NCBI GenBank assembly: GCA_934247935.1
Contig: CAKQKE010000006.1
Location: 58,697 to 122,696 of the forward strand
Length of the DNA stretch: 64,000 bases
Direction: 5' to 3'
Origin: an uncultured Clostridia bacterium
GTDB taxonomy: Bacteria; Bacillota; Clostridia; Christensenellales; Borkfalkiaceae
Below are positions 1 through 8,291 of this stretch, one piece after another. Within the stretch, counting starts at the first letter, position 1, and each line of letters starts with the position of its first letter. Position numbers and translations under genes: made by a program. The notes under the pieces were generated by a model. The model had not been told where the DNA came from. It was given only the letters and a program-made list of their open reading frames with translations, and did no database searches.

Positions 1-3000
1 GCAATCTTTCAAGACTCATAAGCGCGTTGTATAAAGTTTCATACGCTTTGTCAATCTTGTATTGAGTGAGACCGACTGCTTTTTCTGCCTCTGCAAGAGC
101 GGTTTTAAGCACGCTGTAAGTTGCTTCGGTGTAGTCGTACTCTTTATACGTTTTAGCCGTCTTTATAAGCGTATTGAGGTTACTGCTGTCGCCCGCCGCA
201 AGTTGAGCCTCGCCCGAGATTATCTTCAACGAGTTGATTTCGCTTACTCTGTATTGACTTCTTATACCCACGTTACCCGCTTTGCCTTTTGGTGCTTCGT
301 ATGCAAATAAGGGTTTTTCTTCTCCGTTTACAAACGCAAATATTGTAGATTGTTTTACAAGTACTCTCAACGTAAATTCCGTTCCCGTAAACTCTACAGT
401 TCCGCTTGCAAGACTTCCGTCGTACTTATTCGTAAATCTATAAAGAGTAACCGAACTCTTCGCCGAATCTCTTTCGATTTGCACGTTGTAAGCGTCGATA
501 TTGTCGGGTTCGGGCAATACGTTTGTCGCAAAGACGTACAAACCAACGTTCATCTCGCTCTTTATCGCTACTTTCATTGTGACGTCTACCGTGGTCAAAT
601 CTTTGACGTTGTTCCACATATATTTCACTTCGCCGTTGTTTTCAAATACAAGTTTTCCGTCTTTAACTTCAGCCTTTGCGCCGTTTGAACCATAAGTCGT
701 AAATTCTTTATAATCTTCGGTAAAATCGTAGTCATACTCTTCGCCATCGATTACGTATCTGTTTTCGTCTTCGTCGTCGGTTACTGCCGCATCGTCGATA
801 TATACTCTGTTACCGTCGCTGCCGAGGTTTTCAATACCTACTTGAATTGTAGCAGACTTCACAAGACCGAACGGAAGAGAATACGTCACGAATTCTTCGC
901 TTGTACTGTCGATGAGTTTTTCTGCGTAAACAGTACCATTGAATGCGTCGCGCACAAACAATTTCGCACTGCCCGACACGAGTTTTACTTTCATGTTGAG
1001 ATTATAATTGCCGAAAAGTTTGTAAATGCCTTGGTAAAGCGAACCGTTGCCGTCGATATAACCCGCATAATCGTTTTGAGTGATTAATTCTTTGGTATCT
1101 ACGGTATACGCTTGCCTTGTTCCTACTTTTTCGTAACCGACGCTTCCTGTATTACTCCAATAACTTAAACCCGTAACAAAATCCGTTTCGTCTTTAAAGC
1201 CGTTGCCCTTGTGCACTTGTTTGTCGAAATCGCCGTTGAGCATTTCGCTCGAACTGTATATCGTGCCTTCAACGTCGTCCCAAACGAGGAAATTCGTCGC
1301 TTTTAATTGAATGTTGTTAAGAGTCAGATCAAATGCGCCGAGATATTCGTTATTTTTAAAGGTTACGTTTTTGATAGGACAATAGTTGTTGTCTTCTGTC
1401 TGACTGTAAGTTCCGTATGCGCTCCAACCGTAGAATGGGTCGTCGGGCCACGTACCCGAAGCCTTATGTCCACCCAACGAGCAGTCTTCGATGACTATGT
1501 TGCGTGTTTCTTGTTTGGTCATATCGGTTGCCGCCGCGCCCCAAGGCATCCACGAAATACCGAAACCGCCGAATAAGAAACTGTGCCTTATAGTGATATT
1601 TTCGGTTGCGTTGTCTTCTTCGGGCTTGGTGGGACGATAGAACTGCCCTCTCTTGTCTTCATACGCCGTACAAACACCCACGGCGTCGTCGCTTGTGTAA
1701 GTGAAACAACGGTCGATTGTGAGGTTTTTACAACTCGTCACCGTAAATCCGTCGCCCGTTACGTTTACCGCTTGTTTTTCGGTAAGGTTACCGATATATA
1801 CGTCGTTGTTGAAACTCATGTACAAATGCCAGCCGTTGCTGCGCATCAGGGTTACGTCGGTTACGTCGACGTGATTGTTGCTGTACAAACAAATAGGTAT
1901 TTGTTGTACCCTGTTTTCTTGCCCTTTTGCAAGTCCGCTGTCACCCACAAAGTAAAGCGGGTCTTCCATTTCTCCGCCCGCATCGTTCATACGGATTGTT
2001 CCGCCGCCCGTTATGCGCACGTTCTCTTTATTGCTAACGAGTATCATGGGGAGATTGACTGTCGAAAAGCCCGTGCACCAAACAAGACCGTCAATGTCTA
2101 CGTTGTGACCGTACGTTACTTTATCGTAACCTCTTTGATGAACGGGTACGGTCTTGTTGAGTTCGTCTTCTCTTTGAGACTGCCATATCACCGCGCCTTT
2201 TTCGATGACAAACTCGAGATTGCTGCACAATTCAATGTGAGTGATTACGTATCTTCTGCCGTAAACGCTGTCATCGCCGGGGATTATTACCTTACCGCCG
2301 CCCGCTTTGTTTACCGCGTCTATCGCCTTTTGGAATGCCTCGGTATCGTCGGTAAATCCGTCGCCCTTTGCACCATATTCCGTTACGTCCGCAACCAGTT
2401 TTATATCCACCTTAAATCTTTCGGGGTCGTTGTTGAAATCCCGATAGTTTTCTATAGTGAAGTGAGTATCAACTTTTACTCCGTCGATTGAAGCGAGGAA
2501 ATAACTCGATAATTGCGTTTGAGCCGAATTTTCTTTATACAACGGGAAAGTTGCCTCGAACTTTCCGTTTTCCACCTTTGCCGTAGTGAGTTTTTTAATG
2601 TCGGAATAATTTAAACTGTCGGTATAATTCTTGGGAGAAGACTGCCAGATTACTACCGTTTTGCCGTTGTATTCCTCTTTTGCTACGCCTTTTACCGTCA
2701 CTGTCTTTGCAGTAACGTCGGCTATGCACGACTCGATATTTCCGGCATAATTGTAAATGCGTTCTTCTCTTTCAAAAGTAATCGCATCGATATACACGTT
2801 TCCGTCGGTTGCGCCCGTAAATTCCATTTTGAATTGACGCAAATACCCCGTCGGGTTTAAATCGCTCACGTTGAAGTAATACGTTTGCCATCCGCCGTCA
2901 GACAAAATATCGAATTCTTTTGTAAACCAATACCCGTCTGCGCTCGTGCTCGTACGGAAACTCAATTTAAGTTTTGTCGCCGAAGTTTCGTTGTTCATTC

Positions 3001-4384
3001 TCACGAGGAATGTATTTCTGAGCGGCATATACATACTGTATTTATGCCCGGGATTTTCCTCGATTTTTGGCGATTCGATGGCAAAACCTTCGCCCGTAAC
3101 GTTTGCGACAAGCATACCCGAATCGTACTCGGCAGAGCCGTTGTAAACAGTCACACAATCAACACCCGCTTCAGAAGAAAATTCAAAATCGGTATAACCG
3201 AAATCTTTATAATCTATCGTCGATTTCGACAACTGTATATTTTTGACTTTTGCAGGGCAAACGAAAGTGTTTACTCCCGCTTTTACCCATTTCCTGCCCG
3301 CCTCGGGAGAAAGTTGTTTATACGTCGAACGACCGTTTACGTAGCATACAATCGCATTTTCGTCGACTATGAATTTTACGTGAACCCATGTGTTTGCCGA
3401 AGTATCGCCGTAGCCAGAAGAAATTTCCACACGAGAAACGGGGCTAATGTTTGTCGAATTTTTATTGAACAAACGAGCAACGGGATTTAACGGGTCTCTG
3501 TTAGGCGCGATATTAAAAATATAAGTGCCGCCCTCGCCCGTGTGGTTGACCTGAAGGTTGATACCCGCGTCGCCTCTTCTCGGTTCGGAATATTGAATAT
3601 CTGCTTCGATTGTGTTGTAATCGCCCACGTCGTTGCCTAAATACCAAATAACCGAACTGTTTTCGGCGGTCGTCGAATACACCGTTTCATCGCCCTCGGT
3701 AGCGGTCTTCCATGATGCGTCTATGCTCCACTGAGACAATACGGGTTGCTCAAAACCGACAGAAATGTCTTTTACTTGCACTTCTTCAAAAGAAGAAATT
3801 ATTTTAAGTTTGTTCCACGTAACGCTGCCGAAACCCGCAGCCTCGATATATTTTTCTCCGTTTACGTACATTACCATAATATCGTCCGCTAAAGTGAGTT
3901 TTACGTCAATCCAGGTGTCTTTGCCGAACCCGTCGGCTCTGCTTAAACGCGGCGATTCGCCGAGCGTGGTATAACCTTTGCCGCCGATTAATTTCTGAGC
4001 GCGGAAAAACGGTTTAGCACTTTCGTCGTTGTAATATTGACCGCAGTTGAGATACATTCTCGAGATGAAAAACATGCTGTCATCGTAAAAAACCTGAAAT
4101 CCCATATACGCGCTGCCGCCGTCGGTGGGGTTGTTTTTGTACAAAAATTTCGCGCTGACCGTGTTTATGTTTTCAAGCGAGTTTTTGTAAGCAATGGTCG
4201 ATTCGCCCACGTTTGTCGAAGTGTAAACCCCGTTGTCGTCAAGCGTATAACCGCTCGGCTCGAATGCCGTGTGATCCATTTCGGCGTTTACCTTGGGCAC
4301 TCTTACGCTGAAAGTAAAACCTAAAAGCGAAACCGCAAGCATAACCGTAGCAACGAAAAGCCAAACGTTTTTTGCCTTAGTCAT
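1..4384 (-). CDS. Secreted multidomain beta-helix polysaccharide-degrading enzyme, GH28/pectate-lyase-like (3' end cut by window)
   Basis: The reading frame is open on the minus strand from an ATG at 4384 to the window edge, about 1460 residues without a stop. The first ~30 residues are a signal peptide (basic start, hydrophobic run VATVMLAVSLLGFTF). Residues ~30-480 hold two concanavalin-like beta-sandwich segments with GG-rich loops and repeated W/YVNG strands. Near residue 668 lies the parallel beta-helix entry motif VTEYGAKGDGFTDDTEAF shared by pectate lyase 3 and GH28 proteins. A later coil has the GH28-like aspartate pair TSDDAVGVC, but the usual GHG coil reads GGFGISWMPWG, so classical polygalacturonase chemistry is doubtful. 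The visible C-terminal part has another beta-sandwich and a FIVAR-like helical start. The start overlaps the stop of the upstream oxidoreductase gene (ATGA at 4381-4384) with GGAGG 10 nt upstream, so the two are probably translationally coupled. Likely secreted and acting on a pectin-like or other plant polysaccharide (inference). Confidence 0.85.
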   Translation of the reverse strand, partial: MTKAKNVWLFVATVMLAVSLLGFTFSVRVPKVNAEMDHTAFEPSGYTLDDNGVYTSTNVGESTIAYKNSLENINTVSAKFLYKNNPTDGGSAYMGFQVFYDDSMFFISRMYLNCGQYYNDESAKPFFRAQKLIGGKGYTTLGESPRLSRADGFGKDTWIDVKLTLADDIMVMYVNGEKYIEAAGFGSVTWNKLKIISSFEEVQVKDISVGFEQPVLSQWSIDASWKTATEGDETVYSTTAENSSVIWYLGNDVGDYNTIEADIQYSEPRRGDAGINLQVNHTGEGGTYIFNIAPNRDPLNPVARLFNKNSTNISPVSRVEISSGYGDTSANTWVHVKFIVDENAIVCYVNGRSTYKQLSPEAGRKWVKAGVNTFVCPAKVKNIQLSKSTIDYKDFGYTDFEFSSEAGVDCVTVYNGSAEYDSGMLVANVTGEGFAIESPKIEENPGHKYSMYMPLRNTFLVRMNNETSATKLKLSFRTSTSADGYWFTKEFDILSDGGWQTYYFNVSDLNPTGYLRQFKMEFTGATDGNVYIDAITFEREERIYNYAGNIESCIADVTAKTVTVKGVAKEEYNGKTVVIWQSSPKNYTDSLNYSDIKKLTTAKVENGKFEATFPLYKENSAQTQLSSYFLASIDGVKVDTHFTIENYRDFNNDPERFKVDIKLVADVTEYGAKGDGFTDDTEAFQKAIDAVNKAGGGKVIIPGDDSVYGRRYVITHIELCSNLEFVIEKGAVIWQSQREDELNKTVPVHQRGYDKVTYGHNVDIDGLVWCTGFSTVNLPMILVSNKENVRITGGGTIRMNDAGGEMEDPLYFVGDSGLAKGQENRVQQIPICLYSNNHVDVTDVTLMRSNGWHLYMSFNNDVYIGNLTEKQAVNVTGDGFTVTSCKNLTIDRCFTYTSDDAVGVCTAYEDKRGQFYRPTKPEEDNATENITIRHSFLFGGFGISWMPWGAAATDMTKQETRNIVIEDCSLGGHKASGTWPDDPFYGWSAYGTYSQTEDNNYCPIKNVTFKNNEYLGAFDLTLNNIQLKATNFLVWDDVEGTIYSSSEMLNGDFDKQVHKGNGFKDETDFVTGLSYWSNTGSVGYEKVGTRQAYTVDTKELITQNDYAGYIDGNGSLYQGIYKLFGNYNLNMKVKLVSGSAKLFVRDAFNGTVYAEKLIDSTSEEFVTYSLPFGLVKSATIQVGIENLGSDGNRVYIDDAAVTDDEDENRYVIDGEEYDYDFTEDYKEFTTYGSNGAKAEVKDGKLVFENNGEVKYMWNNVKDLTTVDVTMKVAIKSEMNVGLYVFATNVLPEPDNIDAYNVQIERDSAKSSVTLYRFTNKYDGSLASGTVEFTGTEFTLRVLVKQSTIFAFVNGEEKPLFAYEAPKGKAGNVGIRSQYRVSEINSLKIISGEAQLAAGDSSNLNTLIKTAKTYKEYDYTEATYSVLKTALAEAEKAVGLTQYKIDKAYETLYNALMSLERL

Positions 4385-5640
4385 AATAATTTTTCCTCCG
4401 TTTTTTCTTTATTTTTAAGATATTGATTTCTGACAGAAGCGTAAACTTCGTCGGGAATTTCTAAATCGCATTTTGCATAACTGGGCAAAACTTTATCCCC
4501 CGCAACCGCTTTGTCCGCGCACCTTACGTCGTTTCGCCATTTGTCGCGTTCTTCCTTATTCCTTAAATCGGGCAACTGTTGCGGCTTGTTTCCGTCGAGT
4601 ATACTGAAATAAGCAAATAGCCCCGGAAGAGCGATATCCATTGCCTCGTACACCCCGATTATATCTGCGGGTTCACCCTTTAAGACTTTCACGAAATTAT
4701 GTATCACGTAATAATCCCCGCCGCCGTGCGCGCCTTTGTCTATCATTTCAATGCCCGTGTTGTGTTGGGGCAAATACGTCTGCGGATTGTTTTTACACTC
4801 TCCGTCGTATGCGTCGAAATTTGTATATATCCTCGATACGCCGCCGTTTTGCGAATCTTCGGTTGCGTTTTCCATACGCCCTTTCGTGCCGTAAAACACA
4901 TAACGCACACTGAATTTATCCAGACAGCCGTGTATACTTCTCACTACTGCGCCGTTTTCAAGCGTAACCATTTCTACGCCCGCGGGAGCACCGCGTCTGC
5001 CCATTCTCGCGCATCTGTCGGCATAAGGCAACTCGAATCCCACGACCGACTCGGGGCGAAGTCCCGTGACGTGAATAATGGGACCTAACGAGTGGCTGCA
5101 ATAAAAAGTAGCATACATAAAATTGCGCCAATGGTCGCGTTCGCCGTAAGTTATGTCTGCCCAGATTGGCTCGGTATTGTGCAAATACTCTCCCTCGGCA
5201 TATTCGAGTTCGCCGAGTTTGCCATCTTTATAAAGTCGCCTCATTTCGCTGAGCGTGGGCATATAACAGTAATTTTCGCCGTAAGCGTAAATCTTTCCGC
5301 TTTTTTCTACCGCCTCGACAAGTTCGACTGCCTCTTTCATGCATTGACAAGGCAAAACTTCGCTGAAAACATGCTTTCCCGCTTGCAAACTTTTTATTGC
5401 AAAACCGGCATGTTCTGTAGCGCAGTTGGCTAATATAACCGCATCTACGTTTTTGTCCTTTACAAATTCGTCGAAATCGTAATAATAACGCGCGCTGCTT
5501 CCTAATTCTTTTTTAAGTTTTTCAATGACGTCTTCGTCTTTATCGCAAACGGCAACGACTTCGGCGTCGCCGTATTTGCAATATCTTATCAATTCGTCTC
5601 CTCGTTTTCCGCCGAAAAGACCTAATTTTATTTTGGACAT
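4381..5640 (-). CDS. Gfo/Idh/MocA family NAD(P)-dependent oxidoreductase
   Basis: A 419-residue cytoplasmic protein starting MSKIKLGLFGGKRGDEL. The N-terminal Rossmann region shows the family pattern: a GLFGGKRG nucleotide loop, an acidic VVAVCDKD strand end, ANCATEHA, then the GKHVFSEVLPCQ segment in place of the usual GKHVxxEKP. The middle (about 130-330) has the alpha/beta domain seen in sugar dehydrogenases and in sugar-modifying enzymes of this family, with HGGGDYYVIHNF near the end. I chose the ATG at 5640 because GGAGG lies just upstream; an in-frame extension to 5748 lacks a ribosome binding site and encodes non-family sequence. It is first in a two-gene unit with the beta-helix enzyme and divergent from an AraC regulator, so it likely oxidises or rearranges a sugar released by that system. 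The substrate cannot be read from sequence. Confidence 0.9.
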   Translation of the reverse strand: MSKIKLGLFGGKRGDELIRYCKYGDAEVVAVCDKDEDVIEKLKKELGSSARYYYDFDEFVKDKNVDAVILANCATEHAGFAIKSLQAGKHVFSEVLPCQCMKEAVELVEAVEKSGKIYAYGENYCYMPTLSEMRRLYKDGKLGELEYAEGEYLHNTEPIWADITYGERDHWRNFMYATFYCSHSLGPIIHVTGLRPESVVGFELPYADRCARMGRRGAPAGVEMVTLENGAVVRSIHGCLDKFSVRYVFYGTKGRMENATEDSQNGGVSRIYTNFDAYDGECKNNPQTYLPQHNTGIEMIDKGAHGGGDYYVIHNFVKVLKGEPADIIGVYEAMDIALPGLFAYFSILDGNKPQQLPDLRNKEERDKWRNDVRCADKAVAGDKVLPSYAKCDLEIPDEVYASVRNQYLKNKEKTEEKLL

Positions 5641-5662
5641 GATTCCTCCGACTATGATTTTA

Positions 5663-5703
5663 CCATTTACATAATAATGTATAACGCCGCAATATGTAAA
5701 TGG
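5663..5703. repeat. Inverted repeat over the oxidoreductase promoter
   Basis: CCATTTACATA (5663-5673) is perfectly inverted as TATGTAAATGG (5693-5703) with a 19-bp spacer. The two arms cover the -10 and -35 boxes of the minus-strand promoter, a position suited to a dimeric repressor or to a DNA loop. Confidence 0.5.
5671..5700 (-). promoter_or_regulatory. Promoter of the oxidoreductase / beta-helix operon
   Basis: On the minus strand TTTACA (5700-5695) is separated by 18 nt from TATTAT (5676-5671), about 30 nt before the start at 5640. The -35 match is imperfect, as expected for an activator-dependent promoter. Confidence 0.55.
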
Positions 5704-5729
5704 AAATTTCTTTTTTAATATGGAAATTT
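5701..5729 (-). promoter_or_regulatory. Candidate AraC-family operator, direct repeat abutting the -35 box
   Basis: TGGAAATTT occurs at 5701-5709 and again at 5721-5729, exactly 20 bp apart. On the minus strand the proximal copy directly touches the TTTACA -35 box. Two direct half-sites about two helical turns apart next to -35 is the classical layout of AraC-type activator sites. The divergent gene at 6074 encodes such a regulator. Confidence 0.55.
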
Positions 5730-5741
5730 TTTTGTTTTGTA

Positions 5742-5770
5742 TTGACAATCGCCGCCGCAGGCGTTATTAT
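5742..5770 (+). promoter_or_regulatory. Promoter of the divergent AraC regulator gene
   Basis: TTGACA (5742-5747), a 17-nt spacer and TATTAT (5765-5770). The AraC gene begins about 295 nt downstream, leaving a long leader (about 5777-6073) in which no convincing gene or known riboswitch was seen. Confidence 0.6.
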
Positions 5771-6073
5771 TAAATCGGCAATAAAATAATCATAAAGTTT
5801 TATTTAAAAACGTTTTTGCTATTTTACCGCATAACATCGCTTTTTAAGTGTGTTTTTATGGCAAAACGCATTAGACAGGCTGACTACTGCCGAAATAAAT
5901 GTGTTTTAAATTCTCAATTTTATAAAATACTGCAAAATTTATCTGCACAAAAAAACATGCGAAAAACGGCTTTGATTTTATCTGCCGATTATATATTCTC
6001 GAAATAATCAAACGCAAAACGAAAAAATAAAGCCCCGCCGTTTTTTAAATCGAAGATAAGGAATAATTGTTTT

Positions 6074-6898
6074 ATGGAAAAATCTAACATTTGTATGTTT
6101 AACACATTGACGCCGCAAGAAAACGCGTCGTTTAATATTTTGCACTTCGTTTACGAAAAAAAAGCAGTTTACGAACAACACGTAATCATTTTTGCCGCAT
6201 TCAGCATAAACCTCGTCACCAAGGGCAAAGGTTATTTTACTCTAAATAAAAACAAATACGATTTAAAGGAAGGCGATTTGTTTTTCACTTTCCCGTCCGT
6301 GCCCACCTCGACGGTAAACGAAGACAATCTCGAATATATGTATATCAGTTTTACGGGCACGCAAGCCATGCCTATGCTCGAACGGGCGCAAATAAGCAAG
6401 GACAATCCCGTTATTCACGGCATGCAACACCTCGCCGGTTTCTGGACGGATTCGCTGGGTATTACCAACGAAAACAATATCGACATTATATCTCAATCGG
6501 TGATACTTTATTCTTTGTCGTCGATAATTACCGAAGGGCGAAAAAGCAAAACTACCGACAAAGCCGCCGACATTGTATGTAAAATCAAACAAACCGTCGA
6601 TAAAGAATATTTTTCGCCGGAACTCAATTTAAACAGAATTTGCGCCGAATTTTTTTACAACCCCAGTTATATTTCATTTCAGTTTAAAAAAATCGTCGGC
6701 GTGAGTTTTAACGAATATCTGCAAAACCTGCGACTTCAAAACGCTTTAAGACTGATAAAAAGCGGCTATACCCAGGTGAAAGACGTGGCTATAACCTGCG
6801 GCTTTTCCGACCCGCTGTATTTTTCAAAGGTATTTAAAAAGAAATACGGCATCAGCCCCGGGGAGTATATCTCCACTCAAAAAAACTTGCAGCCTTAA
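6074..6898 (+). CDS. AraC-family transcriptional regulator (block A)
   Basis: A 274-residue protein. Residues ~20-110 form the cupin-like effector-binding domain (GKGYFTLNKNKYDLKEGDLFFTFP). Residues ~170-270 carry two helix-turn-helix motifs of the AraC/XylS type: LNRICAEFFYNPSYISFQFKK and VKDVAITCGFSDPLYFSKVF, followed by the signature KKYGISPGEYI. The ATG at 6074 has a modest AAGGA upstream. It is divergent from the oxidoreductase/beta-helix operon and most likely its sugar-responsive activator; the repeat at 5701-5729 is the best candidate site. The gene is closed by a strong terminator. Confidence 0.93.
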   Translation: MEKSNICMFNTLTPQENASFNILHFVYEKKAVYEQHVIIFAAFSINLVTKGKGYFTLNKNKYDLKEGDLFFTFPSVPTSTVNEDNLEYMYISFTGTQAMPMLERAQISKDNPVIHGMQHLAGFWTDSLGITNENNIDIISQSVILYSLSSIITEGRKSKTTDKAADIVCKIKQTVDKEYFSPELNLNRICAEFFYNPSYISFQFKKIVGVSFNEYLQNLRLQNALRLIKSGYTQVKDVAITCGFSDPLYFSKVFKKKYGISPGEYISTQKNLQP

Positions 6899-6918
6899 AT
6901 TTTTAGTTTGCTTTTAAA

Positions 6919-6957
6919 AACAAGGTCCGACGTTTTTTGACGTCGGACCTTGTTTTT
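6919..6957 (+). terminator. Rho-independent terminator of the AraC gene
   Basis: A perfect 15-bp stem (6919-6933 with 6940-6954, core AAGGTCCGACGT) closes a 6-nt loop and is followed by a T-run. It starts 20 nt after the AraC stop codon. Confidence 0.9.
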
Positions 6958-7095
6958 TATTTACTTGTTTGTTCTTACGTTTACTTTATTCGGTTTTATT
7001 CTTCGGCGGTTTTGCCATGTTTATTTACGGCAAATTATTAAATTAATAAATTGTTTATGCCTTACACACGTCTTGTTTACGCCTTATTTTACCTT

Positions 7096-7140
7096 AATTT
7101 TGCCGTTTTTACGCAATACGTATCGCATAAACCAGACAAA
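7096..7140. repeat. ATACGTAT-centred dyad repeat, copy 1
   Basis: Core ACGCAATACGTATCGC at 7111-7126, flanked by TTTTGCCGTTTTT on the left and a roughly inverted AAACCAGACAAAA on the right. It lies about 80 nt downstream of the stop of the minus-strand lipoprotein gene. It is one of six related intergenic copies. The rest of 6961-7203 holds nothing else recognised. Confidence 0.6.
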
Positions 7141-7203
7141 ATTTAATTTTTTTAACTTATTAAATTTCAGTTCCGCTAAACGATTTGTTCTCTATTATGC
7201 CAC

Positions 7204-8097
7204 TTATTTATCGGTGGGTTCTTCGGGCATTTGTTCCGCTTCCCACGCCGCTTTAATTTCCGCAAGGCGGTTTTCGGGGAATTTCATGGTTACGTCTTTA
7301 AGCGACATAGAAAACGTTGCGTTGCCGCGGTAAGTGTTTAATCCGTAAGTTACGTCAAATTCGAGTTTTGCCGACGAAAGAATGCCGTTTTCAATAACTA
7401 TACCGAGTTTGAAAGGTTTGTTAAGTTTGATTTGCGCCGTCAACTCTTGTACCTTTGCGGCAATTTCTTCATCAGTCGCTTCGGGTGCGTCTATACGGCA
7501 ATATGCCTCGACGTATCGTTTTAAATTGTCATTGTTTACCGTCCACTCGATTGAATATTTTTCTCCGCTTACCGTCGCCTTGGGATTGGGAATTATAGAA
7601 GAAATCCGGTCTATAGAAGCGGCGAGTTCGGTTGCGTCCACGTCGGACAAGTCAACTTCTCCGCCCTCGGCATTCTCTTCATAACCGTAAGATTCTTTTA
7701 TAAAATTGCTGTAAGTATATAAATTTCCGTCTTTATAATACTGCTCTAAAATCAAACCTTCGTTTTTGTCGTCTATAAGTTTAATCCACGTGTTTTGCGC
7801 GACGGTTTTGTTGTTTTCGTCAGTTTGTAATTGCATAACTATGTCGATTATACCCTGCTCTTCGGTAGTAACGGGCGTATCGCCGGTTGCGTCGACGGTT
7901 ATGCTTGTAAGTTTGCCTTGAAGCGAAATGTCGATTTGGTTGCTTACCACCGTTGTTGTCAACGCGGCTTTAAGTTGAGCGTAAGCGGTTTCGTTCGATA
8001 CAGACTGCGCTTTATCCTTTCCGCAAGCGACAAAGGGAAACGCCATTATTATTGCCAAAAGCAACAACGCCGTCTTTTTGAATAGTTTTCTTTTCAT
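7204..8097 (-). CDS. Putative lipoprotein of unknown function
   Basis: A 297-residue protein with a signal peptide and a lipobox (FVAC, Cys at residue 25), so it is predicted to be anchored to the outer face of the membrane. The mature part mixes beta strands with amphipathic helices (TAYAQLKAALTTTVVSNQIDIS, then repeated TxDATGD and YxDGNLYTYSNF strands), like lipoproteins of the LppX/LprG-type or DUF6612 folds, but I do not recognise a specific family. It is monocistronic: its own promoter is upstream and an ATACGTAT repeat lies downstream. AGGAGG precedes the ATG. Confidence 0.8.
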   Translation of the reverse strand: MKRKLFKKTALLLLAIIMAFPFVACGKDKAQSVSNETAYAQLKAALTTTVVSNQIDISLQGKLTSITVDATGDTPVTTEEQGIIDIVMQLQTDENNKTVAQNTWIKLIDDKNEGLILEQYYKDGNLYTYSNFIKESYGYEENAEGGEVDLSDVDATELAASIDRISSIIPNPKATVSGEKYSIEWTVNNDNLKRYVEAYCRIDAPEATDEEIAAKVQELTAQIKLNKPFKLGIVIENGILSSAKLEFDVTYGLNTYRGNATFSMSLKDVTMKFPENRLAEIKAAWEAEQMPEEPTDK

Positions 8098-8128
8098 AAA
8101 TTTAGTCCTCCTTAACTTTTATAAATAT

Positions 8129-8158
8129 ATTATATCATACGCACTTATATTGTGTCAA
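8129..8158 (-). promoter_or_regulatory. Promoter of the lipoprotein gene at 8097
   Basis: On the minus strand TTGACA (8158-8153), an 18-nt spacer and TATAAT (8134-8129), followed by AGGAGG before the start at 8097. Confidence 0.8.
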
Positions 8159-8291
8159 TACACAAATTTTATGCCGCTTTTGATTGTGATGAAAACATAA
8201 CTCTATGAGACAAAATTAAAAATTTGTGGGAAAATGTGGGGACTTTGTTAAAAAAACACCTTTTTAAACGCATTGCCGATATCGTTTGAAT

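Noticed and set aside
1583..2491. A 302-codon plus-strand frame
   Set aside because: It is the antisense shadow of the beta-helix enzyme, whose minus-strand frame is continuous and has family motifs; the plus-strand product is Val/Tyr/Arg-rich with no family.
5816..6007. A 63-codon frame in the leader of the block A AraC gene
   Set aside because: No Shine-Dalgarno sequence and low-complexity hydrophobic/basic content typical of chance frames in A/T-rich DNA.
6950..7333. A 127-codon plus-strand frame
   Set aside because: It begins in the T-run of a terminator and overlaps the end of the lipoprotein gene antisense.
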